The notes: generated from the letters alone by a model not told the origin. A stretch of 64,000 nucleotides of DNA from Prochlorococcus marinus (GCF_001180325.1 NZ_CVSZ01000016.1:49889-113888); one strand, 5' to 3'. Shown: positions 9,005-16,432, counted from the first letter of the stretch. Made by a program: numbers and translations.

Positions 9005-9109
9005 ATGACTCAAATCAATTTGATTGTTAATTCTTTGCCAAGAGATCTACTTGAATTTGTCTTTTTTCTTGCAGTTGGTTTCACTGCAGGATCTGTTGGA
9101 ATCATATAA
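9005..9109 (+). CDS. One-helix membrane microprotein
   Basis: 34 residues with an amphipathic start, MTQINLIVNSLPRDLLEF, then a hydrophobic helix, VFFLAVGFTAGSVGII. A purine-rich site (TGAGGAGCACAAGG) precedes the ATG. Size and layout are those of photosystem or NDH small subunits, but it does not match one I can name. Confidence 0.55.
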   Translation: MTQINLIVNSLPRDLLEFVFFLAVGFTAGSVGII

Positions 9110-9219
9110 ATTTTAAACCTTAAATTTTAAATCTATGTCAAATTTATAATTTCATTATTCATCAGAAAATCACAAAATTAAATTTAATTCTCACTATTAA
9201 ATTCGCTTACTAACAGTTG

Positions 9220-9732
9220 TTAGATTTTAACCATTGAATGAACAGGAAAATCTAACTTTAACCTACCCTTCAATTCTTTCAGCTCAATAACAGTTATTAA
9301 ACCCAGAATTTCTTTGTTTTGATCTTGAAGCAACTTAGTGACACAGTCAACTGTACCTCCTGTAGCTAACAAGTCATCGACGATTACAAAAGAATTGAAT
9401 TTTTTTAGGGCATCACTTTGTATTGAAAGAGAATTTTTTCCATATTCCAAATCATATTCTCTTGTCAATATATTTCCTGGCAGCTTTCCTGGTTTTCGTG
9501 CGACAATCATAGGCTTAGATGATTCTAAAGCAACTGCTGAACCAAAAATAAATCCCCTCGCATCTATGGAAATTATGGCTTCAGCATTTTTTAAAAATTG
9601 ATTTGAAGACATTTTTAAAATAAGTTCCTGAAAAATATCTGGATATTGAAGAATTTCTAGGACGTCTTTAAAATCAATGCCTTTTTTTGGAAAATCCTTA
9701 TAAGTGAGAATCAAATTTTCTAATTTTTTCAT
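9220..9732 (-). CDS. apt: Adenine phosphoribosyltransferase
   Basis: 170 residues from MKKLENLILTYKDFPKKG. The enzyme joins adenine to PRPP, giving AMP (purine salvage, cytosol). Seen: the ARGFIFG region after IISID; the flexible loop KPGKLPG; and the PRPP-binding motif VIVDDLLATGGT. Length is standard. An in-frame TTG at 9753 would add seven residues with no better ribosome site, so the internal ATG is preferred. It is the last clearly core gene before the tRNA-Pro island. Confidence 0.9.
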   Translation of the reverse strand: MKKLENLILTYKDFPKKGIDFKDVLEILQYPDIFQELILKMSSNQFLKNAEAIISIDARGFIFGSAVALESSKPMIVARKPGKLPGNILTREYDLEYGKNSLSIQSDALKKFNSFVIVDDLLATGGTVDCVTKLLQDQNKEILGLITVIELKELKGRLKLDFPVHSMVKI

Positions 9733-9920
9733 ACTTCCAAGTCTCGATAGCAATAAAGGGAGATATCCTGGTGGAACTTAATTTATATTATAGATTTGTC
9801 GCAATTAAAAACTTTCAAAGCCAACTTATAAGTTTATGTAATTTTTTGATTTAAATAAACTAAGTTATAGAATTAAGGAACTTTTTTCTGAAAAATATTA
9901 AGTAAATCATTTTCTGACCT

Positions 9921-10034
9921 AAAAAGTGATTTTTAAAATATTTAGCAATTTGGTCTTTTATATATGACTTTTATGAACTAAAATCTTATGAGGGGAGCGT
10001 GGCGCAGCTTGGTAGCGCGGGTGCTTTGGGAGCA
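9921..10034 (+). repeat. Displaced tRNA-Pro promoter plus 5' half
   Basis: Nearly identical to 11281-11397: about 70 bp of upstream sequence starting AAAAAGTGAT, then the first 42 nt of tRNA-Pro up to CTTTGGGAGCA. After 10034 the similarity stops abruptly (TGCC instead of CTAG), so the 3' half is missing. Two changes in the acceptor strand suggest it no longer works. It is the left boundary of the first island module and shows that an element once restored the 5' side of the tRNA. Confidence 0.85.
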
Positions 10035-10097
10035 TGCCTTTTTACTAACGAGACTGACTGCAATAACTGACTTTCTTACTTTTGTTACAAACTAAAA

Positions 10098-10137
10098 AGC
10101 GAGGGGAAGCGACAAAACTTTAGTAGCGCGGGTGCTT
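10098..10137 (+). repeat. Second, degenerate tRNA-Pro 5' fragment
   Basis: GAGGGGAAGCG...TTTAGTAGCGCGGGTGCTT aligns with the tRNA-Pro 5' half, sharing TAGCGCGGGTGCTT exactly (10124-10137). It also carries AGCGACAAAACT, found again at 11256-11267 near the right end of the module. It is either an older 5' relic or an end motif that overlaps one. Confidence 0.5.
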
Positions 10138-10223
10138 CTAAAGAAATTTGCGAATCCTAATAAAATCAGTATATTTTTCAAATCATTTGCAATATAAATA
10201 CAGCTAAATATGGAGAAGTTTTC

Positions 10224-11216
10224 TTGAATAAACTTTCAAAAACATTATTAATAACATTTTTAGGATTATTTTCTATAAATCCAAGTTATGCATTTGATGT
10301 TTTTTCCCTTGAGTCTGATACCACAAATAATGTACTTAAAGTTTATGGAGTTGACTTAATAACAAAAGAGAAGAAATTTTTAACTGAGAAAAATTTAGGT
10401 GGAGCAAATCCCTCTTCTGCAGGGAGAAATTCATATGTCAATCCCAATTCTGGTGAACTTGTAATAATAACAAGTGAGAGCGGTCAAGAGGCATATAACT
10501 GGAGGACAAATACATGGAGAACGATTGATGAAAGTTTATTTCCCAGTTCGCCGCATATTTTGCAGATGCCTTCAGCGAATGGGAATGGTTCATCAGAAGT
10601 TATAAGTATTGGAGAAAATTCTTTTAAACTTCAGGAAACCTCGACAGAAATGAAAATTTGGGCGACCGACTCCAATGGAAGGATTGCACCAATTAACATA
10701 ACTAACGGGAGTAAATTATTAATAGATGGAAGAGATATAGAACAATCAATTAACAATGTGGGAGCACTAAGTGCCGCCCTTACAGGTTTACCCACTGTCC
10801 CAACCGAAACAAATCTCGCTTGTGGATTAGGGACAGGTACTCATGGAGGTGATTTTGCATTTTCAGGTGGGTGCGCATCTAAGGTTAATGAGAAACTGTC
10901 AATAAATTATGCCGCATCTATGACTATCCCTGGCCAAGATTACGCAGGCGATTTTGAAGATACTTTTTCCGCAAGAGCAGGATTTGTTTGGAAGCTAGGT
11001 AAATCATTAAAATCAACTCAAATAAGTTTGAAAGATAAAAAAATTATCCATGAAAAAATATCAATTCTTGAAAAAGATAATGAGAGTTTAAAAGCAAAAA
11101 ATGATGAGATAATTTCTCAAAATAAAAAACTTTTAGCGAAATTAAATAATTTAGAAAGTATTGCATCAAAATTTCAATCGAGTTCAAAGATTATTTCAAT
11201 TAGTTCAAAAGAATAA
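10224..11216 (+). CDS. YadA-like surface protein, TTG start
   Basis: 330 residues starting at TTG with GGAGAAG upstream; the signal peptide ends PSYAFD. Residues 20-190 are a beta-rich unknown domain. Residues about 200-262 (LACGLGTGTHGGDFAF...LSINYAASMTIPG...FSARAGFVWKLG) resemble the four-strand membrane anchor of trimeric YadA-type adhesins. Unusually, a 60-residue coiled coil (LEKDNESLKAKNDEIISQNK) follows the anchor rather than preceding it. It is the only gene of its module and is probably displayed on the cell surface. Confidence 0.6.
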   Translation: MNKLSKTLLITFLGLFSINPSYAFDVFSLESDTTNNVLKVYGVDLITKEKKFLTEKNLGGANPSSAGRNSYVNPNSGELVIITSESGQEAYNWRTNTWRTIDESLFPSSPHILQMPSANGNGSSEVISIGENSFKLQETSTEMKIWATDSNGRIAPINITNGSKLLIDGRDIEQSINNVGALSAALTGLPTVPTETNLACGLGTGTHGGDFAFSGGCASKVNEKLSINYAASMTIPGQDYAGDFEDTFSARAGFVWKLGKSLKSTQISLKDKKIIHEKISILEKDNESLKAKNDEIISQNKKLLAKLNNLESIASKFQSSSKIISISSKE

Positions 11217-11244
11217 TTTCAAGCGACAAGGTAAATGTTTTTCT

Positions 11245-11266
11245 AGCGACAAAATAGCGACAAAAC
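11245..11266 (+). repeat. Subterminal doublet of first module
   Basis: AGCGACAAAAT followed directly by AGCGACAAAAC (period 11), 142 bp before the tRNA-Pro core. A third looser copy lies at 11222. The same word is at 10108. Interpreted as an integrase arm-site pair. Confidence 0.5.
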
Positions 11267-11280
11267 TAATTTTCCAGTAC

Positions 11281-11355
11281 AAAAAGTGATTTTTTATAAA
11301 AAATTTAGCAATTTGGTCTTTTATAGATGTCTGTTATGAACTAAGATCTTATGAG
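11281..11355 (+). promoter_or_regulatory. tRNA-Pro promoter region (repeat copy)
   Basis: The upstream part of the 114-117 bp repeat shared with 9921-10034. Conserved words are TTTAGCAATTTGGTCTTTTATA and TTATGAACTAAGATCTTATG just before the tRNA; TAAGAT is a candidate -10. Since the working tRNA follows this copy, it must supply transcription. Confidence 0.5.
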
Positions 11356-11429
11356 CGGGGCGTGGCGCAGCTTGGTAGCGCGGGTGCTTTGGGAGCACTA
11401 GGTCGCAGGTTCGAATCCTGTCGCCCCGA
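11356..11429 (+). tRNA. trnP: tRNA-Pro(TGG), intact island anchor
   Basis: A 74-nt cloverleaf. The acceptor CGGGGCG/CGCCCCG has discriminator A11429. The anticodon loop is TTTGGGA (anticodon TGG) on a GTGC/GCAC stem, and the T arm is GCAGG-TTCGAAT-CCTGT. It is the only complete copy among six related sequences in the window, and each partial copy breaks in the anticodon arm. It acts as the attachment site of the island. Confidence 0.97.
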
Positions 11430-11448
11430 CTCTAATAATCCAAGTCAC

Positions 11449-11476
11449 AGACAGGTTTCCCAGCCTGTCTTTTTTA
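11449..11476 (+). terminator. Terminator of tRNA-Pro
   Basis: AGACAGG/CCTGTCT stem with an 8-nt loop and a U-run. CCAAGTCA just before it and this hairpin position recur after every 3' relic, with stem sequences changed in a compensating way in the clearest cases. Confidence 0.85.
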
Positions 11477-11502
11477 TTGGATTATTGTCTCATATTGAGA
11501 AA

Positions 11503-11535
11503 GGGTAGCTGTAGGGGTAGCTAGCATCTTCGAAG
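11503..11535 (+). repeat. Module A left subterminal doublet
   Basis: GGGTAGCT occurs at 11503 and 11515 (period 12) within a 22-bp block found identically at the right end (13628-13649). The palindrome CTTCGAAG follows. It starts 116 bp after the anticodon core. Interpreted as the left arm site of module A. Confidence 0.7.
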
Positions 11536-11602
11536 TCTCCCTAAATGGAGCTTAATTTACAGGAGCAATAAGAGATTTTACCGCCTTAGCTTTTCTTTGT
11601 TA

Positions 11603-12568
11603 TTACAAATCATAGTGAGTTGAATTAGAAAGAATAAAATCTTCTAAAGGTCTATCAAATAGTGGTTTTATATCATCTTCACTTTTTGGTAACCACTTAT
11701 CTTTAAATCCAATATCTATTAAAAAAGGACATTTTAGACTTAATGTGGTGCTATACATTCCGTTAAAACCTTCAAGCCAACTTACAAGTTTGTATTGATC
11801 AAAACTGTAGTACAAGGGAAAAGAACTTTTATATCTAGTTATACAATTCCAAAATGCTGAAAGAAAGCAAAAATAATCTACTTCTTTTTTAATTTCTTCT
11901 GCTGGTGAATTTTCTATTTGATCAATTGCTTCTCTAATAATTTTCAATTTATCTTCAACATTCTCAAATCTAAAAGATTCTGTTTTGCCGTCAAATTGAA
12001 GTTGATCATGCATATGATCTTGATTAATAGATTTTAGAGCTTTAAAAAATATTTTTTCTTTCCAATACTTATAAAATAATTTTGCATAAACGAAAGTTTC
12101 AAAGTCCTCAGGAGGAATTTTTGAATCAGTAATATCTTTTTCTATAAGAATATTTTTATATCTGCTGCCTCCCCTCATTTTTACTTTTACATGAGTTAAA
12201 CCTACCTTAAATACTGGAGTCTCAAATGGAAGGATATTGTATCCAACTCCATTACCAACACCAAAGTAATATTTCAATCCTCGTTCAGTTCCCCATTTAT
12301 AGTTGCTATGCCAATCATTTAAACTTCTCTCTTTATAGTATGAATCTTCTGTATGTAGTTTTGGCGGTTGCCATATCTTTATATCAGGGTGATATTCGAC
12401 AGCATAAAATTTAACTCTTTTATTTGTTTTTAATTTATAGTTTCTTGGTTGAAAATTTTGCCACAAACCACCATCAAAAGGTAAATAGTTACTTAAACAA
12501 TGTTCTTTTATTGAATCTATACTTTCTGGCAAAAAATCTTCTGCTGTTGTATTCCAGTAATAAGACAT
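11603..12568 (-). CDS. Unknown protein, partner of Mrr
   Basis: 321 residues with no signal peptide or membrane helix. It is rich in aromatic residues (YYWNTTAEDFLPES, WQPPKLHTEDSYY, FYKYWKEKIFFK). I recognise no domain. It lies 39 bp behind the Mrr-type nuclease on the same strand and both sit in one module, so they are probably co-transcribed. A role as defence accessory or sensor is an inference from position alone. Confidence 0.55.
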   Translation of the reverse strand: MSYYWNTTAEDFLPESIDSIKEHCLSNYLPFDGGLWQNFQPRNYKLKTNKRVKFYAVEYHPDIKIWQPPKLHTEDSYYKERSLNDWHSNYKWGTERGLKYYFGVGNGVGYNILPFETPVFKVGLTHVKVKMRGGSRYKNILIEKDITDSKIPPEDFETFVYAKLFYKYWKEKIFFKALKSINQDHMHDQLQFDGKTESFRFENVEDKLKIIREAIDQIENSPAEEIKKEVDYFCFLSAFWNCITRYKSSFPLYYSFDQYKLVSWLEGFNGMYSTTLSLKCPFLIDIGFKDKWLPKSEDDIKPLFDRPLEDFILSNSTHYDL

Positions 12569-12607
12569 TAACCAAGTGGTTTAAATAGTAATCGTTTTAA
12601 TTAAAGT

Positions 12608-13534
12608 CTATGATTCATCATCACTAAAAAAGTCCTGATCAATTTTTGACACCTTAATAACCTCTTTTACTTGAACTCCAACAGAATGTTCAATCATTAA
12701 TTTAGCAAGATCCACTCCATCTATAAGAATTAATCTTTGATCTCTGAGCCCCTTTGCAAATTCAATTGCTTCTGATGTGAAGCTACTACTCGTCACGAAA
12801 ACTCCCTTACGACATCCCCCTCCAGTCATGGCACCCACAAAACTCTGAATAGTGGGTCTCCCAACAGAATTTTCAGAATATCTTTTTGCTTGTATATATA
12901 TTTGATCTAATCCAAGCTTATCCTCATTAATTTTGCCATCAATACCACCATCAGGCCCTCTGGGAACGCCTTGAATTCTTCTATCATCTCCTCCTCCGTA
13001 CCCCATTGAGGCTAAAACTTTCAATACGAGAGATTCGAACGAAGCTGGATCTATATTTTTGAAGTTATCAATTAAATCTCCTATTAATTGTGAGTTAAGT
13101 CTTTTAATTCCTTTATCAATAAGATCTTGAGGCGTGTCATTCTCCTGCTCATTTGTCGAATCATAAATATCCTCATTTTTGGAAATTTGTCTTGCATTAT
13201 GAATAGCTTGCCATTCTTTTGTTTTTTTAATATCAGCAACAGTTAGTAATCTTCCAATACTCAAAAAGTCATCGGCATTTGGCCCTAAATACATGTATCC
13301 TCTTTTTGGCCTAATTATCCCTCCTGCCTGCTTTAAGTAAGAAGAGGCCCAACCTACTCTTTCTCTAGCAACAGATCTGCCTGTACTTTCTCTTATTACT
13401 GCTTTTTGCTCATCAGTTAATCCTACTTTTTCAATGGTCGCATCAAAAGCGTCATTCCTATACATCTCCCCATTTTCCTTTAACACCAAAAGAAGGGGCG
13501 TCATAAATTCATGAAATTTTGGAATCTCGACCAT
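12608..13534 (-). CDS. mrr: Mrr-type restriction endonuclease
   Basis: 308 residues, the usual Mrr length. The N-terminal winged-helix DNA-recognition domain covers residues 1-95 (IPKFHEFMTPLLLVLKENGE ... RGYMYLG). The C-terminal nuclease domain has FESLVLKVLASMGYGG, then GPDGGIDGKI (catalytic Asp) and IYIQAKRY (the QxK motif). SFVGAMTGGGCRKGVFVTSS follows. Mrr enzymes cut DNA carrying methylated bases, so this is a type IV-like defence against modified foreign DNA. All active-site residues appear present. Confidence 0.85.
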   Translation of the reverse strand: MVEIPKFHEFMTPLLLVLKENGEMYRNDAFDATIEKVGLTDEQKAVIRESTGRSVARERVGWASSYLKQAGGIIRPKRGYMYLGPNADDFLSIGRLLTVADIKKTKEWQAIHNARQISKNEDIYDSTNEQENDTPQDLIDKGIKRLNSQLIGDLIDNFKNIDPASFESLVLKVLASMGYGGGDDRRIQGVPRGPDGGIDGKINEDKLGLDQIYIQAKRYSENSVGRPTIQSFVGAMTGGGCRKGVFVTSSSFTSEAIEFAKGLRDQRLILIDGVDLAKLMIEHSVGVQVKEVIKVSKIDQDFFSDDES

Positions 13535-13627
13535 TCAAGAATAAGGAAGGCACTAAATACAATAGTAGATTATTTTTAAACAAAAGAAATCATGATAGAG
13601 ACAAAAGAAGTTAATAGGTCATATAGG

Positions 13628-13680
13628 GGGTAGCTGTAGGGGTAGCTAGAGTCTATAAAAACCTTATAAAATCTTCGAAG
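13628..13680 (+). repeat. Module A right subterminal doublet
   Basis: GGGTAGCT at 13628 and 13640 in the same 22-bp block and orientation as at 11503. ATCTTCGAAG again follows (13671-13680) after a 21-bp spacer. The doublet starts 149 bp before the next tRNA-Pro core. Confidence 0.7.
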
Positions 13681-13776
13681 ATGCCCCTATATTGAGTCTC
13701 AATTTTTTTCTACCCTCCACTAATAATTCAGGCTATAACTAGGGTTTTAAGAAAATGGCCTTTGATAGTTCGAGTC

Positions 13777-13819
13777 CTTTGGGAGCACTAGGTCGCAGGT
13801 TCGAATCCTGTCGCCCCGA
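13777..13819 (+). repeat. tRNA-Pro 3' relic 1 (att site)
   Basis: CTTTGGGAGCACTAGGTCGC onward is identical to the 3' half of tRNA-Pro through the acceptor. The sequence before C13777 is unrelated, so no cloverleaf can form. It marks the junction between modules A and B. Confidence 0.93.
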
Positions 13820-13841
13820 CTCTTTAAAACCAAGTCATACT

Positions 13842-13867
13842 AGCGAGTTACCCAGACTCGCTTTTTT
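13842..13867 (+). terminator. Relic tRNA terminator 1
   Basis: AGCGAGT/ACTCGCT stem followed by TTTTTTATT, at the same offset from the tRNA 3' end as the terminator at 11449 but with a different stem sequence. CCAAGTCA precedes it. Confidence 0.8.
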
Positions 13868-13878
13868 ATTGAGAAATT

Positions 13879-13910
13879 TGTCCACGCCTAAAGTGGACAG
13901 ATAGTGGACA
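13879..13910 (+). repeat. Module B left subterminal doublet
   Basis: AGTGGACA at 13892 and 13903 (period 11), preceded by an inverted copy, TGTCCAC (13879-13885). The doublet starts 115 bp after the core. The same word pair occurs at 16230 and 16241. Confidence 0.7.
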
Positions 13911-14053
13911 ATTTCAATTCTGCTTAATGGTAATTTTCTTGCTTTTTCCTTATTTTTTCGTAAGTATGCGTATATAGGCTCTAATTTGCTCTAAATAGCT
14001 CTATTACTGGCTTATTTAGGCCTATTTTCCTCTAAAAGACTGTCACATAGGGG

Positions 14054-14338
14054 TTGACGATTATGAAAATTCCAATCGAAATGATGAAAGAAATTAGAGA
14101 AAGTGGGTACGATAAAAAGCTTGTATATACCTATATAAGAGAGCTATTAGAGAGCGATAAAGAAATTAAAGAAAATAACAATCTAGAGCTTTTAGACAAT
14201 TTCTTATTAGACAAAGATCCACAAGAAGTATCTAAAAATGCTCCTGAGATACTGATGGCAGCAGAGCTTTTAGACGCTTACTTATTAGATAAAAGATTTA
14301 TGAGAGAGCTTGAAGATGAAGAATATGATGCTGCTTAA
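14054..14338 (+). CDS. Small acidic helical protein
   Basis: 94 residues, strongly acidic. It has a weak internal repeat (LELLDNFLLDK and AELLDAYLLDKRF) and a negatively charged tail, EDEEYDAA. Likely all-helical and soluble. A GGGG ribosome site precedes the ATG. It is the first gene of module B. Family not recognised. Confidence 0.5.
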   Translation: MTIMKIPIEMMKEIRESGYDKKLVYTYIRELLESDKEIKENNNLELLDNFLLDKDPQEVSKNAPEILMAAELLDAYLLDKRFMRELEDEEYDAA

Positions 14339-14410
14339 TTAGATAAAGTACCTATTTTTTCCTATTTATTTAAAGGTTATTCTTATGAGCAAATAATTAG
14401 GATTAAGCCA

Positions 14411-14533
14411 ATGATGAAACTTGCGATCATTTTCTTACCAGTTCTCTTCGCAGTTATTTGGGCTGCTTTTGTTGGGTTAAGAATAAATAAAGTAGAAATT
14501 AGAGATGGAAAAAGAAAATTAATTAATTACTAA
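14411..14533 (+). CDS. One-helix membrane microprotein
   Basis: 40 residues, MMKLAIIFLPVLFAVIWAAF then a charged cytoplasmic tail, EIRDGKRKL. The helix pattern (LPxLxAxxWA) is reminiscent of PsbY, but too short for a firm assignment. It is followed at once by the first of two 43-nt leader repeats. Confidence 0.5.
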   Translation: MMKLAIIFLPVLFAVIWAAFVGLRINKVEIRDGKRKLINY

Positions 14534-14537
14534 TTGA

Positions 14538-14580
14538 TTGACAGTCGATCTAAAATAAGGGGCAATTAGCTCCTTTTTTT
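14538..14580 (+). promoter_or_regulatory. 43-nt leader repeat with hairpin abutting ATG (copy 1)
   Basis: Starts TTGACAGTCGATCTAAA. The hairpin AAGGGGC-AATTA-GCTCCTT (14557-14575) and a T-run end exactly at the ATG of the next gene. It is shared with 14860-14902. It looks like an intrinsic terminator placed where a ribosome site should be, so it is either the end of the upstream transcript or an attenuator. Confidence 0.6.
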
Positions 14581-14859
14581 ATGTCAATTGAAACAACTGT
14601 TTTTACATTCAAAATTAGTGTCCCTTATGAAGAATGGGCTGCTGTTTATGACAGCGAAGAAAATATAAAAATGATGAAAGAAACTGGAATGACTTGCTTA
14701 TACAAAGGTGTAAATAAAGATGATCCAACCAGTGTAATTGTCATTGAGCAGGGTGAAGAAGGTAAAGCAATAGCTATGTTTAAAGATCCAGAAGTTAAAC
14801 CATTAATTGAGAGTGCAGGTCATATTTATGATTCAACTGTTATTTCGAGCTACTTTTAA
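14581..14859 (+). CDS. DUF3764-like small protein
   Basis: 92 residues with an alternating beta-alpha-beta pattern typical of a ferredoxin-like dimeric barrel. It is related to the gene at 35496 (both begin M(S/T)IETT and share KPI/KPLIE(S/A)AGHIY near the end). I place it in the DUF3764 group common in marine picocyanobacteria from memory; function unknown. No Shine-Dalgarno, because the T-run of the leader repeat touches the ATG. Confidence 0.65.
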   Translation: MSIETTVFTFKISVPYEEWAAVYDSEENIKMMKETGMTCLYKGVNKDDPTSVIVIEQGEEGKAIAMFKDPEVKPLIESAGHIYDSTVISSYF

Positions 14860-14902
14860 TTGACAGTCGATCTAAACTAGGGAGCAATTAACTCCTTTTT
14901 TT
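14860..14902 (+). promoter_or_regulatory. 43-nt leader repeat with hairpin abutting ATG (copy 2)
   Basis: TTGACAGTCGATCTAAA, then AGGGAG-CAATTAA-CTCCTT (14879-14897) and Ts up to the ATG at 14903. Same length and layout as copy 1, with paired changes in the stem (GGGGC/GCTCC to GGAG/CTCC) that keep it folded. Confidence 0.6.
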
Positions 14903-15163
14903 ATGAACACCTTAATAGTTTCTACTTTTGATTGTTCTTTTGAAGATTTCGATAAATTCGTAGCAGATTTCCATGAAAAGGAGGGACATAAATATGTCGA
15001 GGAATATGAACTCATCAAGGTAAATGACCATAAAAGTCACTTAATACTTAAAGTTAAAGATTTAGAAGGGTTTGCTGCGGCTACAAGTACTCCAGAGATG
15101 AAAGAGTGGGATAAAGAAAATGGTTATAAAGATATTTGTTATTCACTGACTCCAGTTGAATAA
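14903..15163 (+). CDS. DUF3764-like small protein, second copy
   Basis: 86 residues with the same predicted ferredoxin-like layout as its neighbour: a strand MNTLIVSTF, a helix FDKFVADFHE, and paired strands HLILKVKDLEGF. Sequence identity with the 14581 product is low, but the shared leader and position suggest an old tandem duplication. Function unknown. Confidence 0.55.
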   Translation: MNTLIVSTFDCSFEDFDKFVADFHEKEGHKYVEEYELIKVNDHKSHLILKVKDLEGFAAATSTPEMKEWDKENGYKDICYSLTPVE

Positions 15164-15196
15164 ATTGAAACGCTTACTACTTGCATCTCTTGAGTT

Positions 15197-16195
15197 ATGA
15201 AGAAAGAATATAAAGAAATATTTTGGAAATTGTACGCAATAAAAAAAGATGCTGAGAAGTTGCAGGAACAGTTTATGCCAGAAAAAGATAGAGCATTATT
15301 GGAAAAATTTATTAATGGATGTCAATGGTATTATTTGACGCAAGTTTTTTGGCCAGAAAGTATTATTTATCCAGACACAGAAGTTTCAACAGATAATAAT
15401 GCATTTTTTGGTTTTCATGTTGGGGTATCTTACTCGGTAGAAGATATTAATTGGAATAATCCAGAATCTTATAATTTAAAAATTAAATCTCATATAAAAG
15501 TATTAATGAGAGTAATGAAAATAATTGATTTTCTAAGACATACCAAGGCAAACACTATTGAGGACACAAGTACACCTCTAAAAAAACTCTTTTTGGATTT
15601 TTGTGATTTATGGGAAAAGTATATTGTCTTTTTTTGGAATTATTTAGGTTTTTCAATAAGTATTGGTAGATTAAGCAACTTCATAGAAGAATATGAAGCA
15701 CTATCAAGAAGATTAGGTGAAAAAAAGATTTCTGAAGATAAGAGAAATACTTGGCTCGAATACCAAAAAAAATATTTTGAAGCAAGATTTAAAATTAAAG
15801 AGTTTCTTATATTACATACGGAATTAAGTTTTGAATTGTCTGATAAAGAACAGGAAGAAGAAAATATTAAATATTTAATGAAAGATAATGACGAGAATTT
15901 TGAAGAGACAAAAAATGATTTTGATGAAATTGATGATTCAGATGTTGGGTTTGTTTACTTCATAAGAAATAAGGATTTATATAAAATCGGAAAAACAAAT
16001 AATATGTTGAGAAGAATGAAACAGTTGGAACCAGATGAATTATTAGATTCAGTTCGTTGTTCAAATTATCATCAGTTAGAAAGAGAAGTTCAAGCACAAT
16101 TTAAAGCTGTAAGGATTCCTCAAACTGAATATTATCGACTAAATAATGAACAGATAAAAAAGGTTTATGAACTTCTAAGAAAAGATGCTAAATAA
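15197..16195 (+). CDS. GIY-YIG (T5orf172-type) protein
   Basis: 332 residues. Residues 1-245 are an unrecognised, mostly helical region with many aromatic residues. Residues about 250-330 form a GIY-YIG-superfamily domain of the T5orf172/MUG113 kind: VGFVYFIRNKDLYKIGKTNN, then MLRRMKQL, and a later REVQAQF where the family has its helix with the metal-binding Glu. Such domains are putative nucleases found in phages and mobile elements. It could be a DNA-acting gene of the element or a defence nuclease. Confidence 0.65.
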   Translation: MKKEYKEIFWKLYAIKKDAEKLQEQFMPEKDRALLEKFINGCQWYYLTQVFWPESIIYPDTEVSTDNNAFFGFHVGVSYSVEDINWNNPESYNLKIKSHIKVLMRVMKIIDFLRHTKANTIEDTSTPLKKLFLDFCDLWEKYIVFFWNYLGFSISIGRLSNFIEEYEALSRRLGEKKISEDKRNTWLEYQKKYFEARFKIKEFLILHTELSFELSDKEQEEENIKYLMKDNDENFEETKNDFDEIDDSDVGFVYFIRNKDLYKIGKTNNMLRRMKQLEPDELLDSVRCSNYHQLEREVQAQFKAVRIPQTEYYRLNNEQIKKVYELLRKDAK

Positions 16196-16229
16196 AAAAG
16201 ATGAGTAAAGCTGCAACTAATTTTGAAAA

Positions 16230-16248
16230 AGTGGACAAATAGTGGACA
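16230..16248 (+). repeat. Module B right subterminal doublet
   Basis: AGTGGACA at 16230 and 16241 (period 11), same word and orientation as 13892/13903, starting 113 bp before the next core. Confidence 0.7.
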
Positions 16249-16339
16249 AATGCTACTTAAATTGTCAGGACAAACTACGCAGAACTAAGCAAAAAAGTAG
16301 CTATAGCTTAAAAACCTAGTGCTGCACTAGGGATATTAA

Positions 16340-16385
16340 GTGCTTTGGGAGCACTAGGTCGCAGGTTCGAATCCTGTCGCCCCGA
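16340..16385 (+). repeat. tRNA-Pro 3' relic 2 (att site)
   Basis: GTGCTTTGGGAGCACTAGG through CGCCCCGA, identical to the 3' half of the intact gene and beginning in the anticodon stem. Upstream sequence is unrelated. Junction of modules B and C. Confidence 0.93.
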
Positions 16386-16406
16386 CCATTTAAAAACCAA
16401 GTCATA

Positions 16407-16432
16407 GACAGCATTCCCAAGCGGTCTTTTTT
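16407..16432 (+). terminator. Relic tRNA terminator 2
   Basis: GACAGC/GCGGTC stem with one mismatch, then TTTTTTATTTT; CCAAGTCA precedes it. Weaker than the terminator at the intact gene, consistent with decay after displacement. Confidence 0.55.
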
